Positions 27,963 to 37,114 are shown, counted from the first letter of the stretch. The stretch: DNA of 64,000 nt from Clostridium sp. (GCA_023663865.1 JAMPGU010000005.1:21564-85563); one strand, 5' to 3'. Made by a program: numbers and translations. The notes: generated by a model not told the origin, from the letters alone.

Positions 27963-27972
27963 GTTATCTTAA

Positions 27973-28001
27973 CGCACGCACTTGGTTGGCGTGTTTTTTT
28001 A
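27973..28001 (+). terminator. Riboswitch expression-platform terminator
   Basis: CACGC (27975-27979) pairs with GCGTG just before a run of seven T, downstream of the S-box aptamer. Confidence 0.75.
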
Positions 28002-28021
28002 TTTTAGGAAGAGGTGTAGAT

Positions 28022-29200
28022 ATGTCTAAATTTTTATTTACCAGTGAATCTGTTACTAAGGGACATCCTGATAAAATCTGTGATCAGATTTCAGATGCTA
28101 TTCTTGATGAAATGCTCAAGCAGGATCCAATGAGCCGTGTTGCCTGTGAAACAACCTGCACCACAGGACAGGTGCTTGTTATGGGTGAAATTACTACCAA
28201 TGCTCAGGTGGATATACCGGCTATTGTAAGAAAAACAGTTTGTGAAATCGGATATGACAATGATAAAAAGGGCTTTAACGGCAATACTTGTGCTGTGCTT
28301 ACAGCGCTTGACAAGCAGTCTGCTGATATTGCAATGGGTGTTGATAAATCCTATGAACTGAAAAATGCAGAGAATGATGAATATAACCTCAATGGTGCCG
28401 GAGATCAGGGTATGATGTTTGGCTACGCTTGTGATGAAACAGAGGAGCTTATGCCGCTGCCAATCAGCCTTGCTCATAAGCTGGCAGTGAAATTAACAGA
28501 GGTCAGAGAGAATGGCACGCTTCCATATCTTTATTCTGATGGTAAAACACAGGTAACTGTTGAATATAATGACGGTAAGCCTGTCAGAGTAGCTACAGTT
28601 GTTGTATCAAGCCAGCACAGTGCAGATATAGAGCTTTCTGAGCTTCGCAATGATATTATTGAAAAAGTAATTAAAAGCACTGTACCATCTGATTTAATTG
28701 ATGATGATACTACATATTTTGTTAACCCAACAGGCAGATTTGTTATCGGCGGTCCTAATGGTGATTCAGGCTTAACCGGCAGAAAAATTATTGTTGATAC
28801 ATATGGCGGTTATGCTCGTCACGGCGGCGGAGCTTTCAGCGGTAAGGATCCGACTAAGGTTGACCGTTCTGCTGCATATGCTGCACGCTGGGTAGCTAAA
28901 AATATTGTTGCTGCAGGTCTGGCTAAAAAGTGTGAGGTTGAGCTTGCTTATGCAATTGGTGTTGCTAAGCCGGTTTCTGTTATGATTGATACATTTGGTA
29001 CTGGTGTCAAGAGTGATGAAGAAATCAGTGATATCGTTAATAAGGTGTTTGACCTTAGACCATCTGCTATCATTGATAAGCTTGATTTAAGAAAGCCTAT
29101 TTACAAAAATGTTGCTGCTTATGGACATATGGGCAGAGAAGACCTGGGCGTCAGCTGGGAAAAGACTGATATGGTCGACGAAATCAAAAAGTATATGTAA
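28022..29200 (+). CDS. metK: S-adenosylmethionine synthetase
   Basis: Makes S-adenosylmethionine from methionine and ATP. 392 residues from the ATG at 28022, which follows an AGGAAGAGG ribosome binding site; the in-frame reading upstream to 27986 would start inside the riboswitch terminator. Family motifs: [17 protein letters not shown] at the start, [12 protein letters not shown] in the middle, and [16 protein letters not shown] later. Single-gene unit under a SAM riboswitch. Confidence 0.98.
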   Translation: MSKFLFTSESVTKGHPDKICDQISDAILDEMLKQDPMSRVACETTCTTGQVLVMGEITTNAQVDIPAIVRKTVCEIGYDNDKKGFNGNTCAVLTALDKQSADIAMGVDKSYELKNAENDEYNLNGAGDQGMMFGYACDETEELMPLPISLAHKLAVKLTEVRENGTLPYLYSDGKTQVTVEYNDGKPVRVATVVVSSQHSADIELSELRNDIIEKVIKSTVPSDLIDDDTTYFVNPTGRFVIGGPNGDSGLTGRKIIVDTYGGYARHGGGAFSGKDPTKVDRSAAYAARWVAKNIVAAGLAKKCEVELAYAIGVAKPVSVMIDTFGTGVKSDEEISDIVNKVFDLRPSAIIDKLDLRKPIYKNVAAYGHMGREDLGVSWEKTDMVDEIKKYM

Positions 29201-29217
29201 TTAAATAAGCAAAAGAG

Positions 29218-29246
29218 AAAAAGCACGGATGACCCGTGCTTTTTTT
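29218..29246. terminator. Bidirectional terminator between metK and proC
   Basis: Stem AAAAAGCACGG (29218-29228) with CCGTGCTTTTT; it overlaps the stop codon of the convergent proC gene. Confidence 0.9.
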
Positions 29247-30033
29247 ATAATCTCTTATCCTTTTCAAAGGCTTTTTGCACTGCGTTATGTACAGCACTCT
29301 CAAAGCCGTCAGCCTGCAGAGATGTGACACCTTCAATCGTTGTACCACCAGGGGAGCAGACATTGTCTATCAATTTCCAAGGGTGCTGGTCATTTTCCAA
29401 AATCATTTTCGCACTGCCATAAACAGTCTGTGCAGCAATTTTCAATGCCTCATCCTTTTTCATACCATTTTTAACGCCTGCTCTTGCAAGGCTGTCAATA
29501 AACATATAAGCGAAAGCAGGGGCGCATCCGCCGATAGCACTGTAAATGGAAAATTGGCTTTCATCAATATAAAGACATTTTCCGAAGCAGGAAAGCAGCA
29601 TTTCAACAGTTTTAATATCTTCATCAGTAACCTGTTCATTGTAGCAGTAGGCGCAGATTGCTTCACCCACCATAGCATTGATATTCGGCATAACCCGAAC
29701 AATCCTTGCCATATCAGCACTGATATTCTCTTCTAAAAATGCAAGATTCTTGCCGGCGGCAATTGAAATAATCAGCGGTTTGTTTGAATGAATACTTGCA
29801 AGAACAGAGCCAAGCACATTTGGTTTAACTGCTAAAAACAAAGTATCTGTATTATTTATCACTGCCTGACTGTCATCACATACAGTAACGCCCATTTCAT
29901 TATTAGGCTTATCCATAGCAGGCTTGTAAGTGTCATATACGAAGATATTTTCACTGCTTATATCACTATTGCTTATAATACCTTTTATAATTGCTGTAGC
30001 CATATTGCCGCAGCCGATAAATCCAATTTTCAT
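29245..30033 (-). CDS. proC: Pyrroline-5-carboxylate reductase
   Basis: Final step of proline synthesis: NAD(P)H-dependent reduction of pyrroline-5-carboxylate. 262 residues. Rossmann motif GFIGCGNMATAI at the N-terminus, AVKPNVL in the middle, and the C-terminal SPGGTTIEGV signature are visible. AGGGAAG ribosome binding site. It may form a short unit with spoIIID upstream (55-nt gap, no terminator seen). Confidence 0.97.
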   Translation of the reverse strand: MKIGFIGCGNMATAIIKGIISNSDISSENIFVYDTYKPAMDKPNNEMGVTVCDDSQAVINNTDTLFLAVKPNVLGSVLASIHSNKPLIISIAAGKNLAFLEENISADMARIVRVMPNINAMVGEAICAYCYNEQVTDEDIKTVEMLLSCFGKCLYIDESQFSIYSAIGGCAPAFAYMFIDSLARAGVKNGMKKDEALKIAAQTVYGSAKMILENDQHPWKLIDNVCSPGGTTIEGVTSLQADGFESAVHNAVQKAFEKDKRL

Positions 30034-30088
30034 ATTAAACTTCCCTCTGAATTTGTTTTTTTAATTTTATCACTTTAGCAGATAAAAA

Positions 30089-30346
30089 TCAATTGTTTTT
30101 CATATCATTGTATTTTTTCTTAGTTGCAAGACCGCCTCTTATATGTCTTTGGGCCTTGTTTTCGTCAAGCACTGCTTTAACCTCGCTGCATAGCAGGGGA
30201 TTAATTACAGAAAGTCTTTTGGTTACATCGTTATGTACAGTTGATTTACTGATTCCGAATACTACAGCTGCCTGCCTTACCGTTGCTTTTGTCTCAACAA
30301 TATAATGACCTAAATCTATGCATCTTTTTTCTACATTACCAATCAA
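30089..30346 (-). CDS. spoIIID: Sporulation transcriptional regulator SpoIIID
   Basis: DNA-binding regulator of the mother cell during sporulation. The HTH region (VRQAAVVFGISKSTVHNDVT) and the RHIRGGLATKKKY tail are typical. I set the start at the TTG at 30346: it lies six nt after AAGGAAGGTG and gives 85 residues whose N-terminus lines up position by position with Bacillus SpoIIID as I recall it. A GTG at 30355 would add three residues but sits inside that ribosome binding site. A candidate sigma-E promoter lies immediately upstream. Confidence 0.93.
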   Translation of the reverse strand: MIGNVEKRCIDLGHYIVETKATVRQAAVVFGISKSTVHNDVTKRLSVINPLLCSEVKAVLDENKAQRHIRGGLATKKKYNDMKNN

Positions 30347-30367
30347 GATTTTCACCTTCCTTGGTAA

Positions 30368-30395
30368 TCTATATGCAGAAAATATTAAAATATAA
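30368..30395 (-). promoter_or_regulatory. Candidate sigma-E promoter of spoIIID
   Basis: Minus strand: TTATATT (30389-30395), a 13-nt spacer, and CATATAGA (30368-30375), close to the sigma-E pattern (kmATATT, CATACAnT). spoIIID is a known sigma-E target in Bacillus. The leader would be only about 15 nt. Confidence 0.5.
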
Positions 30396-30435
30396 CAATG
30401 CCGCAGAAATAGAATTTATCTATACTGCGGCATTG
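30396..30435 (-). terminator. Hairpin terminator after the anchored small protein gene
   Basis: Minus strand: CAATGCCGCAG (30425-30435 complement) pairs with CTGCGGCATTG; the loop contains a further ATAGA/TCTAT pairing. A TTATATTTT tract follows, which doubles as the -35 region of spoIIID. Confidence 0.75.
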
Positions 30436-30444
30436 CTGTTTTAT

Positions 30445-30948
30445 TTATTCCTCTGTATTTGAAGCATTTTCATCACCGGCAAGCTCACCGATGAGATCGG
30501 TCAATGATTTCTGATTGAGTTCATCAACTCTGTCATACTTATTTACAGTATCATCTTCGGATTTTTCACCGTCTTCTTCATATGTTTCAATAGTCAAGGT
30601 CTTTTCATTTACACTAAAGGTGTATACAATTTCCTTCATCGTGTTGGGATTATTAAGCGTTAATTTATTTCCCTTTATTGTGTATTCACCTGAAAAATTA
30701 ACTGTGGAAAGGTAGGAATCATATGTTCCGTCATCATAGAAAACATAGGCTGACAAGCCGGGACTTTTCTGACTCTGCCATTTTCCGATAATCTGATTTT
30801 CATTAGAAGTAAATACAGTTTTTACTGCCTGCACCGGCGACTGGTCGGTTGAAATGCAGTAAACACCGCAGGCGATTACAACTGCAAGAATTACAGCCAC
30901 AATAATGGATATTGCCTTTTGCGCCTTGTTTAATTGAACCTTAGCCAT
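30445..30948 (-). CDS. Membrane-anchored small protein with lipocalin-like (DUF5640-type) domain
   Basis: A 167-residue protein with one N-terminal membrane helix (about residues 12-33) and an outside domain. The pattern IIGKWQSQ ... YVFYDDGTYD ... SGEYTIKGNKLTL is that of lipocalin-like/DUF5640 domains found on Gram-positive cell surfaces; no function is known. The C-terminal 40 residues are acidic. It begins one nt after prs ends and so is co-transcribed with it. Confidence 0.7.
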   Translation of the reverse strand: MAKVQLNKAQKAISIIVAVILAVVIACGVYCISTDQSPVQAVKTVFTSNENQIIGKWQSQKSPGLSAYVFYDDGTYDSYLSTVNFSGEYTIKGNKLTLNNPNTMKEIVYTFSVNEKTLTIETYEEDGEKSEDDTVNKYDRVDELNQKSLTDLIGELAGDENASNTEE

Positions 30949-30949
30949 T

Positions 30950-32134
30950 TTAGTTGGCCTCCTTTAAGCCTTTCTCAATAAGGATTTTGTTTATTCTTTC
31001 TGAGGAGTCAAGCAGTGAAGATACAGACATATCATGATTTAATGTGTCAATAAAGTAAGCAGTGTATTTTGAAAGCTCAACGCTTACATACCATTCTCTT
31101 GACAGGAGCTCAGGTGTCTGGTAAACACCATTTGTTGTAAATACCTTATCAAATACACCGTCTGCGTATGCTTTATCAAATACATCAAGACCGTTGCAGA
31201 ACAGACCAAATGTTGTGCAAACAAAAATTCTTGCACAGCCAAGTGCTTTCAGCTTGCTTGCGACTTCCAGCATAGATTCACCGGAGGAAATCATATCATC
31301 AACAATAATGATATCCTTGCCTTCAACGGTATCACCAAGATACTGATGCTCAACAATAGGGTTTCTGCCGTTTACAATTCTTGTATAATCTCTTCTCTTG
31401 TAGAACATACCAAGATTAACACCGAGCTGTGTTGCAAAATATATACATCTTTGCATTGCACCCTCGTCAGGTGAGATAATCATTAAATGATCTTTGTCAA
31501 TAGAAAGATTGTCAACATTATTAGCAAGAGCCTTAATCATCTGATATGTAGGCATAACATTTTCAAAGGACTGATCAGGAATAGAATTCTGTACTCTCTG
31601 ATCGTGCGCATCAAATGTAATGATGTTATCTACACCAAGATCAACCAATTCCTGAAGTGCCATAGCACAATCCAGAGATTCTCTTGAGCTTCTCTTATGC
31701 TGTCTGCCTTCATAAAGCATCGGCATAATTACAGAAACTCTCTTTGGCTTTGATGAAAGCGCGTGGATAACTCTTTTTAAATCAGCAAAATGATCGTCAG
31801 GTGACTTAGGAACTTCCATACCGTACATTTTATATGTGCAGCTGTAGTTAAATACGTCAGCGATAATATAGATATCATAACCGCGTACAGTCTCCTCTAC
31901 AACACCCTTTCCTTCACCGCTGCCGAAACGGGGGATAGACACGTTGATTTTATAGGTATCTCTCTGATATCCATAAAAAGCAATTGAATCTGCATGCTCC
32001 TGTGCCTGTGTCTTTCTCCATTTAACAAGATATTTGTCAATTTTATCTGTAAGCGCCTCGCAGCCCGGCAGGCCTATAATTCCAAGTGGTCCTACAGGAA
32101 TAGAATTAATGCTTTCTGCTGTTTGTCTTGCCAT
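30950..32134 (-). CDS. prs: Ribose-phosphate pyrophosphokinase
   Basis: Makes PRPP from ribose 5-phosphate and ATP, feeding purine, pyrimidine, histidine and NAD synthesis. 394 residues, longer than the usual 310-320, with an N-terminal extension. The FDAHDQR block and the PRPP-binding loop IIIVDDMISSGESM are visible. I chose the ATG at 32134, which follows AGAGGAG, over an upstream ATG at 32164 that lacks a ribosome binding site. A predicted promoter and a 15-nt palindrome precede it. Confidence 0.92.
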   Translation of the reverse strand: MARQTAESINSIPVGPLGIIGLPGCEALTDKIDKYLVKWRKTQAQEHADSIAFYGYQRDTYKINVSIPRFGSGEGKGVVEETVRGYDIYIIADVFNYSCTYKMYGMEVPKSPDDHFADLKRVIHALSSKPKRVSVIMPMLYEGRQHKRSSRESLDCAMALQELVDLGVDNIITFDAHDQRVQNSIPDQSFENVMPTYQMIKALANNVDNLSIDKDHLMIISPDEGAMQRCIYFATQLGVNLGMFYKRRDYTRIVNGRNPIVEHQYLGDTVEGKDIIIVDDMISSGESMLEVASKLKALGCARIFVCTTFGLFCNGLDVFDKAYADGVFDKVFTTNGVYQTPELLSREWYVSVELSKYTAYFIDTLNHDMSVSSLLDSSERINKILIEKGLKEAN

Positions 32135-32219
32135 AAGTTTTAAAACTCCTCTCAAAATTGTCATTATGCATCGGCAATAAATCGAAAAGAAATGACAACA
32201 TAAGTTATAATCTTTTGCC

Positions 32220-32234
32220 TGTGATTAAATCACA
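32220..32234. promoter_or_regulatory. Near-perfect palindrome in the prs leader
   Basis: TGTGATTAAATCACA: two 7-nt arms around one central base, about 12 nt downstream of the predicted start of transcription. It could be an operator or an RNA hairpin. It resembles CRP-type half-sites, but with five rather than six bases between TGTGA and TCACA. Confidence 0.4.
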
Positions 32235-32252
32235 CTCGCTTATTGCCTGACT

Positions 32253-32281
32253 ATTCTACAACAATTGACAATCATTGTAAA
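32253..32281 (-). promoter_or_regulatory. Predicted promoter of prs
   Basis: Minus strand: TTTACA (32276-32281), 17-nt spacer, TAGAAT (32253-32258). Confidence 0.6.
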
Positions 32282-32308
32282 TATATTTTTACTAATTGTT
32301 ACTGATTT

Positions 32309-35300
32309 TTAACTGGAAATATTATCAGCCAACTTTTTTCTGCTTTTCATTTTATTATATACAAGATATCCGGCAGCACCTGCTATTGTTACAGCCGAAA
32401 TCAGCAAACCATATCCAATTCCCTTTGGAGTATATTTGTATTCTACAGTATGAGTGCCCGGCTTGATTGTCGTGCCAAGCATAGCAGAACCGATTTCAAA
32501 GGTTTCTGCCTTTTCGCCGTCAATATAAATACTCCATCCTTCATCATAAGGGATTGAGCTGTACAGATAGCTGTTTTCATTAATGACAATTTCACCCTCA
32601 AGCCTGGTGTCACTGTACTTTGTTATATTCATAGCACTTTCTTTCAGCAAATTATATCCGGCTTTGAAAACCTCCTCGTCTAAAGAGTATGCGTATATAT
32701 CTGCATAGCATTCATCTGTATCTGCTGTACCGCAGTCAAGGGTTACTTTAATTTCCTCACCGCTTTTATAAAATCCGAGATCAAGAATATATGGCTCTTC
32801 AATATTTTGTGTATGGGAGCTGACAGTGTCACTGTTCACTTCGATAGAAGTAATATCAGGTGAGGTTATATATAAATAAACATTGCCGTCCTTGGTCGGA
32901 GAAATGGTTATATCTGCATAACCGTAACTTGAATTTTCACTGTATTTTTCAAACCAATAATTTCCGTTTTCAACAATGTCACTGCCGCTGATATTATCAT
33001 AGCTTGTGTCGGTATATTTTACAGGAATAAATACATTATCATAGCCGGTTGCCAGTGAGAAATATTCATTCTGTACATCAAACGGATCACCCTCAGTGGT
33101 ATTCCAAAGTCCGACATTTTCACTTGCTCCATAAACGATTGGGAGGTAATATCTGTTTTCATAAACATTGGCATTTTCGTCACTTGTTGAGAATTTATAG
33201 TCATACAAGTTTGACGATGGCGCAATGCTGATATCTGTTTGAATAAGATATTTCACGCCAAACATCATATTATATACAGGTGTTTGTGTATTATAGGTGT
33301 AACTGTTTATCCTGTTGCCGAACATACCGAGGCTGTATTGCAGCTGCGAATAATCCTCATATGCCATTGAAGAGAAGGTAGACATACCATTATAGCCGTA
33401 ATAGCAAGGATCCATTCTTGTTTCCAGATAGCACAGCTCCTCACGGTAAAAGCTGTCGTCATCCTCTTTAATTTTATCAATAGCCTCAGTATAGGTGCTG
33501 TAGTTCTTTTTGTATGAGGCATTGTCCTGTGTAATTAAAATGGCTTGTATATCGGAAATCAGCACTTCGCTGAAGCAAAGCACAACTGCAAGTGCAGATA
33601 TAATCATTTTGTCAGCCTTTCCGTTTTTAACAAGACACAGATATACACACCAAAGAATAATGAATGCAATACTTGTATAAATTGTTGTTTCCAGCATTTT
33701 GGTTGTGGACAGCTTCTGCGCAACACAGATAAAGAAGATCCAAGCCATACCGACAAAAACAATATCTTTAATTTCAAATGCTCTGATTTTAATAAGTGCC
33801 TTATATCCGATAATAAGCAGGATGAAGGAATACATATATGAAAATCTGAAGGGCAGGTCATTGGGGAAATGAAAGGCATGCCATATAAAGTTAAGACAAT
33901 TGTTATCAAAGCTAAACAGGAAAAACAGCAGCAGCAGTGTATAACAGAGCTTTTCCTTGCCGCCGATTTTTTTATTTGCAATGAATAGCGGCAGCAATAC
34001 AGCAGCAAGCATACCGGAATAAACATTCGGCAGTACATCATCACCGCTGCTTCGTATTGTGGTTTCCAGACCTGCAAGATGTGATGTTACAAAATCGAAA
34101 ATATTAAAATAGGATTCAAAGCTTGTCGGGAATGAATCTGAGGTAGCTGAGCAGGATTTTAAAATAAAGAATACAGGTATTAATGTAACGGCGCAAATGC
34201 CGCCTGATACAATGCTGAATACTGCAAAGCGAAAGCCTCTGTTAAAAAACTTATTGTTCATAAGTGCTTTAAAGGAAAACTTCTTGTCAAATGTAAGGGA
34301 TGAATTTATTTTATCTCCCGGCTTAGACTTGATGCAGTAATAAGTGATGAAATAAAAGACTGCAAAAATACAGCACATAAAGCCCATATAATAGCTTGCG
34401 AAGAATAACAGAACAAGAGAAATAACATAGATTTTTCCGCTTCCTGTATTTACAATTCTTTCAATTCCAAGAGCGATAAGCGGCAGCAAAATCATACCGT
34501 CAAGCCACATAACGTTCCAGTAATAGGCAAGGAAATAAGCACAAAATGCATAAAATACGCCAAAAACGGCAGTCAAATATGATTTTCCTCCCTGTGATTT
34601 TTGCAGATAAAGTGTAAAGGAGGAAGCACTGAGCAGACATTTTACAGACACAATAAATGTAATTGCAAAGGAAATATCTGCCTTGTCAAATAATAATATC
34701 AAAAAGGACAGCGGACTGGATAAGTAATTGAAATAGTTGCCTAAAAAGCTGCTTCCGCCTCCTGAGGTCCAGGAATAAATTAAGCTTTGGTGATTTACAA
34801 TTCTGTCGTAGAGCTCTGCAAACAAGGGACCATACTGATGATATAAATCCATACGCATAATTGTATTATCACCAAAGGGAAATACAGTATAGATAATATA
34901 AATCATCGCAAGGCAAACGCCTGCAAGGAATGCAGAGAAAAGTGAAAATCTGTATTTATAAAATATAGTATAAATTCTTGTGTTGTTTAAGTTCTTGGCA
35001 TCATAAGCACAGTCAAATAAAATGGTTCGGTCAAAGAAGTAGTTAAAGAAGAAGGCAATGGTTACTGCAACCAGCCACACAAATATACCCTGCATTTTTA
35101 AAACAGAACCAAACAGGGCATCCGATAATTTATAAAAACCAAAATTGACACCTGCTCTGAAAATCAGCATGAATATCTGCTTCAAATTTGAGGAAAGTAT
35201 CTCTTTCTTAAAAACAAACTTTCTTTCAAAAAGATACATTATAATCTCGCATATAACAAACGCTGTGAGAATTGATATTTCTGCCGAAATGCCGATAAAT

Positions 35301-35428
35301 ATTTTCAAAAATTGTTTTACAGCAGTGAAAATAAATACGGACAGCATAAAGAAAAGGGTATAGCTGACAGTTTCACCATTAAAGAGTTTATTTGTTTTTA
35401 AAGGATATTTAATCATTGATTTCATCAT
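32309..35428 (-). CDS. YfhO family membrane protein with N-terminal GtrA-like domain
   Basis: A 1039-residue polytopic membrane protein. Residues 1 to about 150 hold four hydrophobic segments resembling the GtrA family (a helper for undecaprenyl-linked sugars). The rest is YfhO-like: many membrane segments with the MDLYHQYGPLFAELYDRI loop near residue 195, a large outside domain from about 690 to 1000, and a last helix near the C-terminus followed by a basic tail. YfhO proteins are linked to glycosylation of lipoteichoic acid or related polymers. Fusion noted; role inferred. Confidence 0.85.
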   Translation of the reverse strand: MMKSMIKYPLKTNKLFNGETVSYTLFFMLSVFIFTAVKQFLKIFIGISAEISILTAFVICEIIMYLFERKFVFKKEILSSNLKQIFMLIFRAGVNFGFYKLSDALFGSVLKMQGIFVWLVAVTIAFFFNYFFDRTILFDCAYDAKNLNNTRIYTIFYKYRFSLFSAFLAGVCLAMIYIIYTVFPFGDNTIMRMDLYHQYGPLFAELYDRIVNHQSLIYSWTSGGGSSFLGNYFNYLSSPLSFLILLFDKADISFAITFIVSVKCLLSASSFTLYLQKSQGGKSYLTAVFGVFYAFCAYFLAYYWNVMWLDGMILLPLIALGIERIVNTGSGKIYVISLVLLFFASYYMGFMCCIFAVFYFITYYCIKSKPGDKINSSLTFDKKFSFKALMNNKFFNRGFRFAVFSIVSGGICAVTLIPVFFILKSCSATSDSFPTSFESYFNIFDFVTSHLAGLETTIRSSGDDVLPNVYSGMLAAVLLPLFIANKKIGGKEKLCYTLLLLFFLFSFDNNCLNFIWHAFHFPNDLPFRFSYMYSFILLIIGYKALIKIRAFEIKDIVFVGMAWIFFICVAQKLSTTKMLETTIYTSIAFIILWCVYLCLVKNGKADKMIISALAVVLCFSEVLISDIQAILITQDNASYKKNYSTYTEAIDKIKEDDDSFYREELCYLETRMDPCYYGYNGMSTFSSMAYEDYSQLQYSLGMFGNRINSYTYNTQTPVYNMMFGVKYLIQTDISIAPSSNLYDYKFSTSDENANVYENRYYLPIVYGASENVGLWNTTEGDPFDVQNEYFSLATGYDNVFIPVKYTDTSYDNISGSDIVENGNYWFEKYSENSSYGYADITISPTKDGNVYLYITSPDITSIEVNSDTVSSHTQNIEEPYILDLGFYKSGEEIKVTLDCGTADTDECYADIYAYSLDEEVFKAGYNLLKESAMNITKYSDTRLEGEIVINENSYLYSSIPYDEGWSIYIDGEKAETFEIGSAMLGTTIKPGTHTVEYKYTPKGIGYGLLISAVTIAGAAGYLVYNKMKSRKKLADNISS

Positions 35429-35471
35429 TTCACCATATTTATTATAAAGATTTATTACATATTATAGAGCT

Positions 35472-35500
35472 ATCATAACATAGATAGGAAAATACTTCAA
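35472..35500 (-). promoter_or_regulatory. Predicted promoter of the YfhO-type gene
   Basis: Minus strand: TTGAAG (35495-35500), 17-nt spacer, TATGAT (35472-35477) with extended TGT. Confidence 0.6.
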
Positions 35501-35512
35501 TAATTTATTTTG

Positions 35513-35541
35513 TTATATATTTGTTCTGTTATGCATAAGTT
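35513..35541 (+). promoter_or_regulatory. Possible sigma-E promoter of the spoIIIA operon
   Basis: TTATATA (35513-35519), 14 nt, then CATAAGTT (35534-35541). spoIIIA is a sigma-E operon in Bacillus, so one is expected here, but the -10 match is only partial. Confidence 0.3.
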
Positions 35542-35554
35542 TAATTGAGGTGAT

Positions 35555-36538
35555 TTGTTGGACAATATATCCTATTTCATTTCGATGATGCCAACCCCTT
35601 TAGCAGATATATTTAACGCAATAGATAAGATTGTTTTGGAAAAGATTAATGAAATTAGATTACGCAAAAACAAGCTTATCATTATTTACATAGTGAATAA
35701 GCCGTATTTCATTGAATTCAGCGGTAAGCCAGTTGAACGGGCTAATAAGCTTTGTGTTACCTGTGACAGTGATACCTTTGAGCAAATATGTGACAGATTG
35801 TGTAATCACTCCTATCACACTAATATGAATACCCTGATTGACGGTTATGTTACGGTAAGCAATGGCTCGCGTGTGGGTGTTGCCTCAACTGCTGTTATAA
35901 AGGATAATAAGATTTCTTCTGTAAAAAATATCAGCTCGATAAATATCAGAATATCTCACGAATACAAGGGTGCTGCTGACAGAATTTTGAATATTGTCTA
36001 CAAGAAAGAGCTTCCCAGTATAATTGTTGCCGGCAAAGTCTCCAGCGGTAAAACAACCTTACTTCGTGACTATGCAAGACAGATTTCAAGCGGATATCTT
36101 GGTAAGTATCAGAAAACAGCAATCATTGATGAACGGCGTGAAATTGCATCAGGCTTTGATGTTGGAATCAACACAGATATATTAACTGGCTTTAATAAGG
36201 CTAAGGGTATTGAAATTGCCACACGCACATTGTCACCCGATGTCATTATTTGTGACGAGGTTGGCAGTATGGATGAGCTCAATGCAATCAAGCACAGCTT
36301 TTCCAGCGGCGTTAAATTTGCACTATCCATTCATATTAATGATATGCCGCAGATATTTTACAACAAAATCTTAATGGATTTAATAAACACGAACGAATTT
36401 GATTATATCATAATACTTAAATCTTTTACGGATGCGTTTGAAGTAATTGATTTGAGGGAGGCAAACGTTGAAAATACTGGGAATGGTAATGATAGTGGCT
36501 TTTTCATCCTGCCTTGGCTTGATGGTGACCCAAAATAA
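35555..36538 (+). CDS. spoIIIAA: Stage III sporulation protein AA
   Basis: Secretion-type ATPase that powers the SpoIIIA-SpoIIQ channel between mother cell and forespore. About 327 residues. Walker A is GKVSSGKTTLL around residue 160, and Walker B lies in DVIICDEVG. The start is one of two adjacent TTG codons (35555, 35558) after GAGGTG; the second has the better spacing. The end overlaps spoIIIAB by 71 nt. First gene of the spoIIIA operon. Confidence 0.95.
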   Translation: MLDNISYFISMMPTPLADIFNAIDKIVLEKINEIRLRKNKLIIIYIVNKPYFIEFSGKPVERANKLCVTCDSDTFEQICDRLCNHSYHTNMNTLIDGYVTVSNGSRVGVASTAVIKDNKISSVKNISSINIRISHEYKGAADRILNIVYKKELPSIIVAGKVSSGKTTLLRDYARQISSGYLGKYQKTAIIDERREIASGFDVGINTDILTGFNKAKGIEIATRTLSPDVIICDEVGSMDELNAIKHSFSSGVKFALSIHINDMPQIFYNKILMDLINTNEFDYIIILKSFTDAFEVIDLREANVENTGNGNDSGFFILPWLDGDPK

Positions 36539-36911
36539 AAAAAGGCAGATTTCCTTTATTGATGATTTAATTTACATAGGAAATTATATATCCCTGCTTC
36601 TTGGCAGTACAGTGCCGGATACAAATGAAATTATGTACGCATTAACAAATGACAAACGGCTTTCTGATTTTAACTTTGATTTAGAGAATTTCACTTCTCC
36701 CTTAAATGCAGGTGATAATCAGCGTATTGTTGCACTTCTGTCATCCGTCGGTATGTATGATGTGGATACACAGCTGATGATGCTCAAGGAATTTACAGGA
36801 TATTTCGGAATGTTAAAAAAGGAATATCAGGATAACTACAATAGATGCTATAAGCTATATATTGTATTTGGTATATTTACAGGCTTATTAATTTCGGTTC
36901 TCTTGATTTAG
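36468..36911 (+). CDS. spoIIIAB: Stage III sporulation protein AB
   Basis: Membrane component of the SpoIIIA complex, related to type II secretion GspF proteins. 147 residues, somewhat shorter than the Bacillus protein (about 170). Hydrophobic segments at both ends flank a helical soluble part. TTG start after GGGAGG at a good distance; the gene begins well inside spoIIIAA in another frame, and both readings are clearly coding. Confidence 0.9.
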   Translation: MKILGMVMIVAFSSCLGLMVTQNKKRQISFIDDLIYIGNYISLLLGSTVPDTNEIMYALTNDKRLSDFNFDLENFTSPLNAGDNQRIVALLSSVGMYDVDTQLMMLKEFTGYFGMLKKEYQDNYNRCYKLYIVFGIFTGLLISVLLI

Positions 36912-36919
36912 GAGGATAA

Positions 36920-37114
36920 ATGGACGTTAACTTTATATTTAAGATTGCCGCCATAGGTATTATTGTAGCGGTTCTGAATATTGTGCTGATCAGAAGCGGC
37001 AGAGAAGAGCAGGCAATGTTTACTACCTTAGCCGGAGTAATTGTTGTTTTGATGATGCTGGTTCCCGAAATAAGCGAATTATTCTCTACAGTAAAGTCGT
37101 TGTTTGACCTATGA
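36920..37114 (+). CDS. spoIIIAC: Stage III sporulation protein AC
   Basis: A 64-residue protein with two membrane helices joined by IRSGREEQAMFTTLAG, characteristic of SpoIIIAC. Ribosome binding site TAGGAGG. Its last four nt overlap the spoIIIAD start. Confidence 0.95.
   Translation: MDVNFIFKIAAIGIIVAVLNIVLIRSGREEQAMFTTLAGVIVVLMMLVPEISELFSTVKSLFDL

Noticed and set aside
32134..32164. An earlier ATG for prs at 32164
   Set aside because: No ribosome binding site precedes it; AGAGGAG lies between it and the ATG at 32134.
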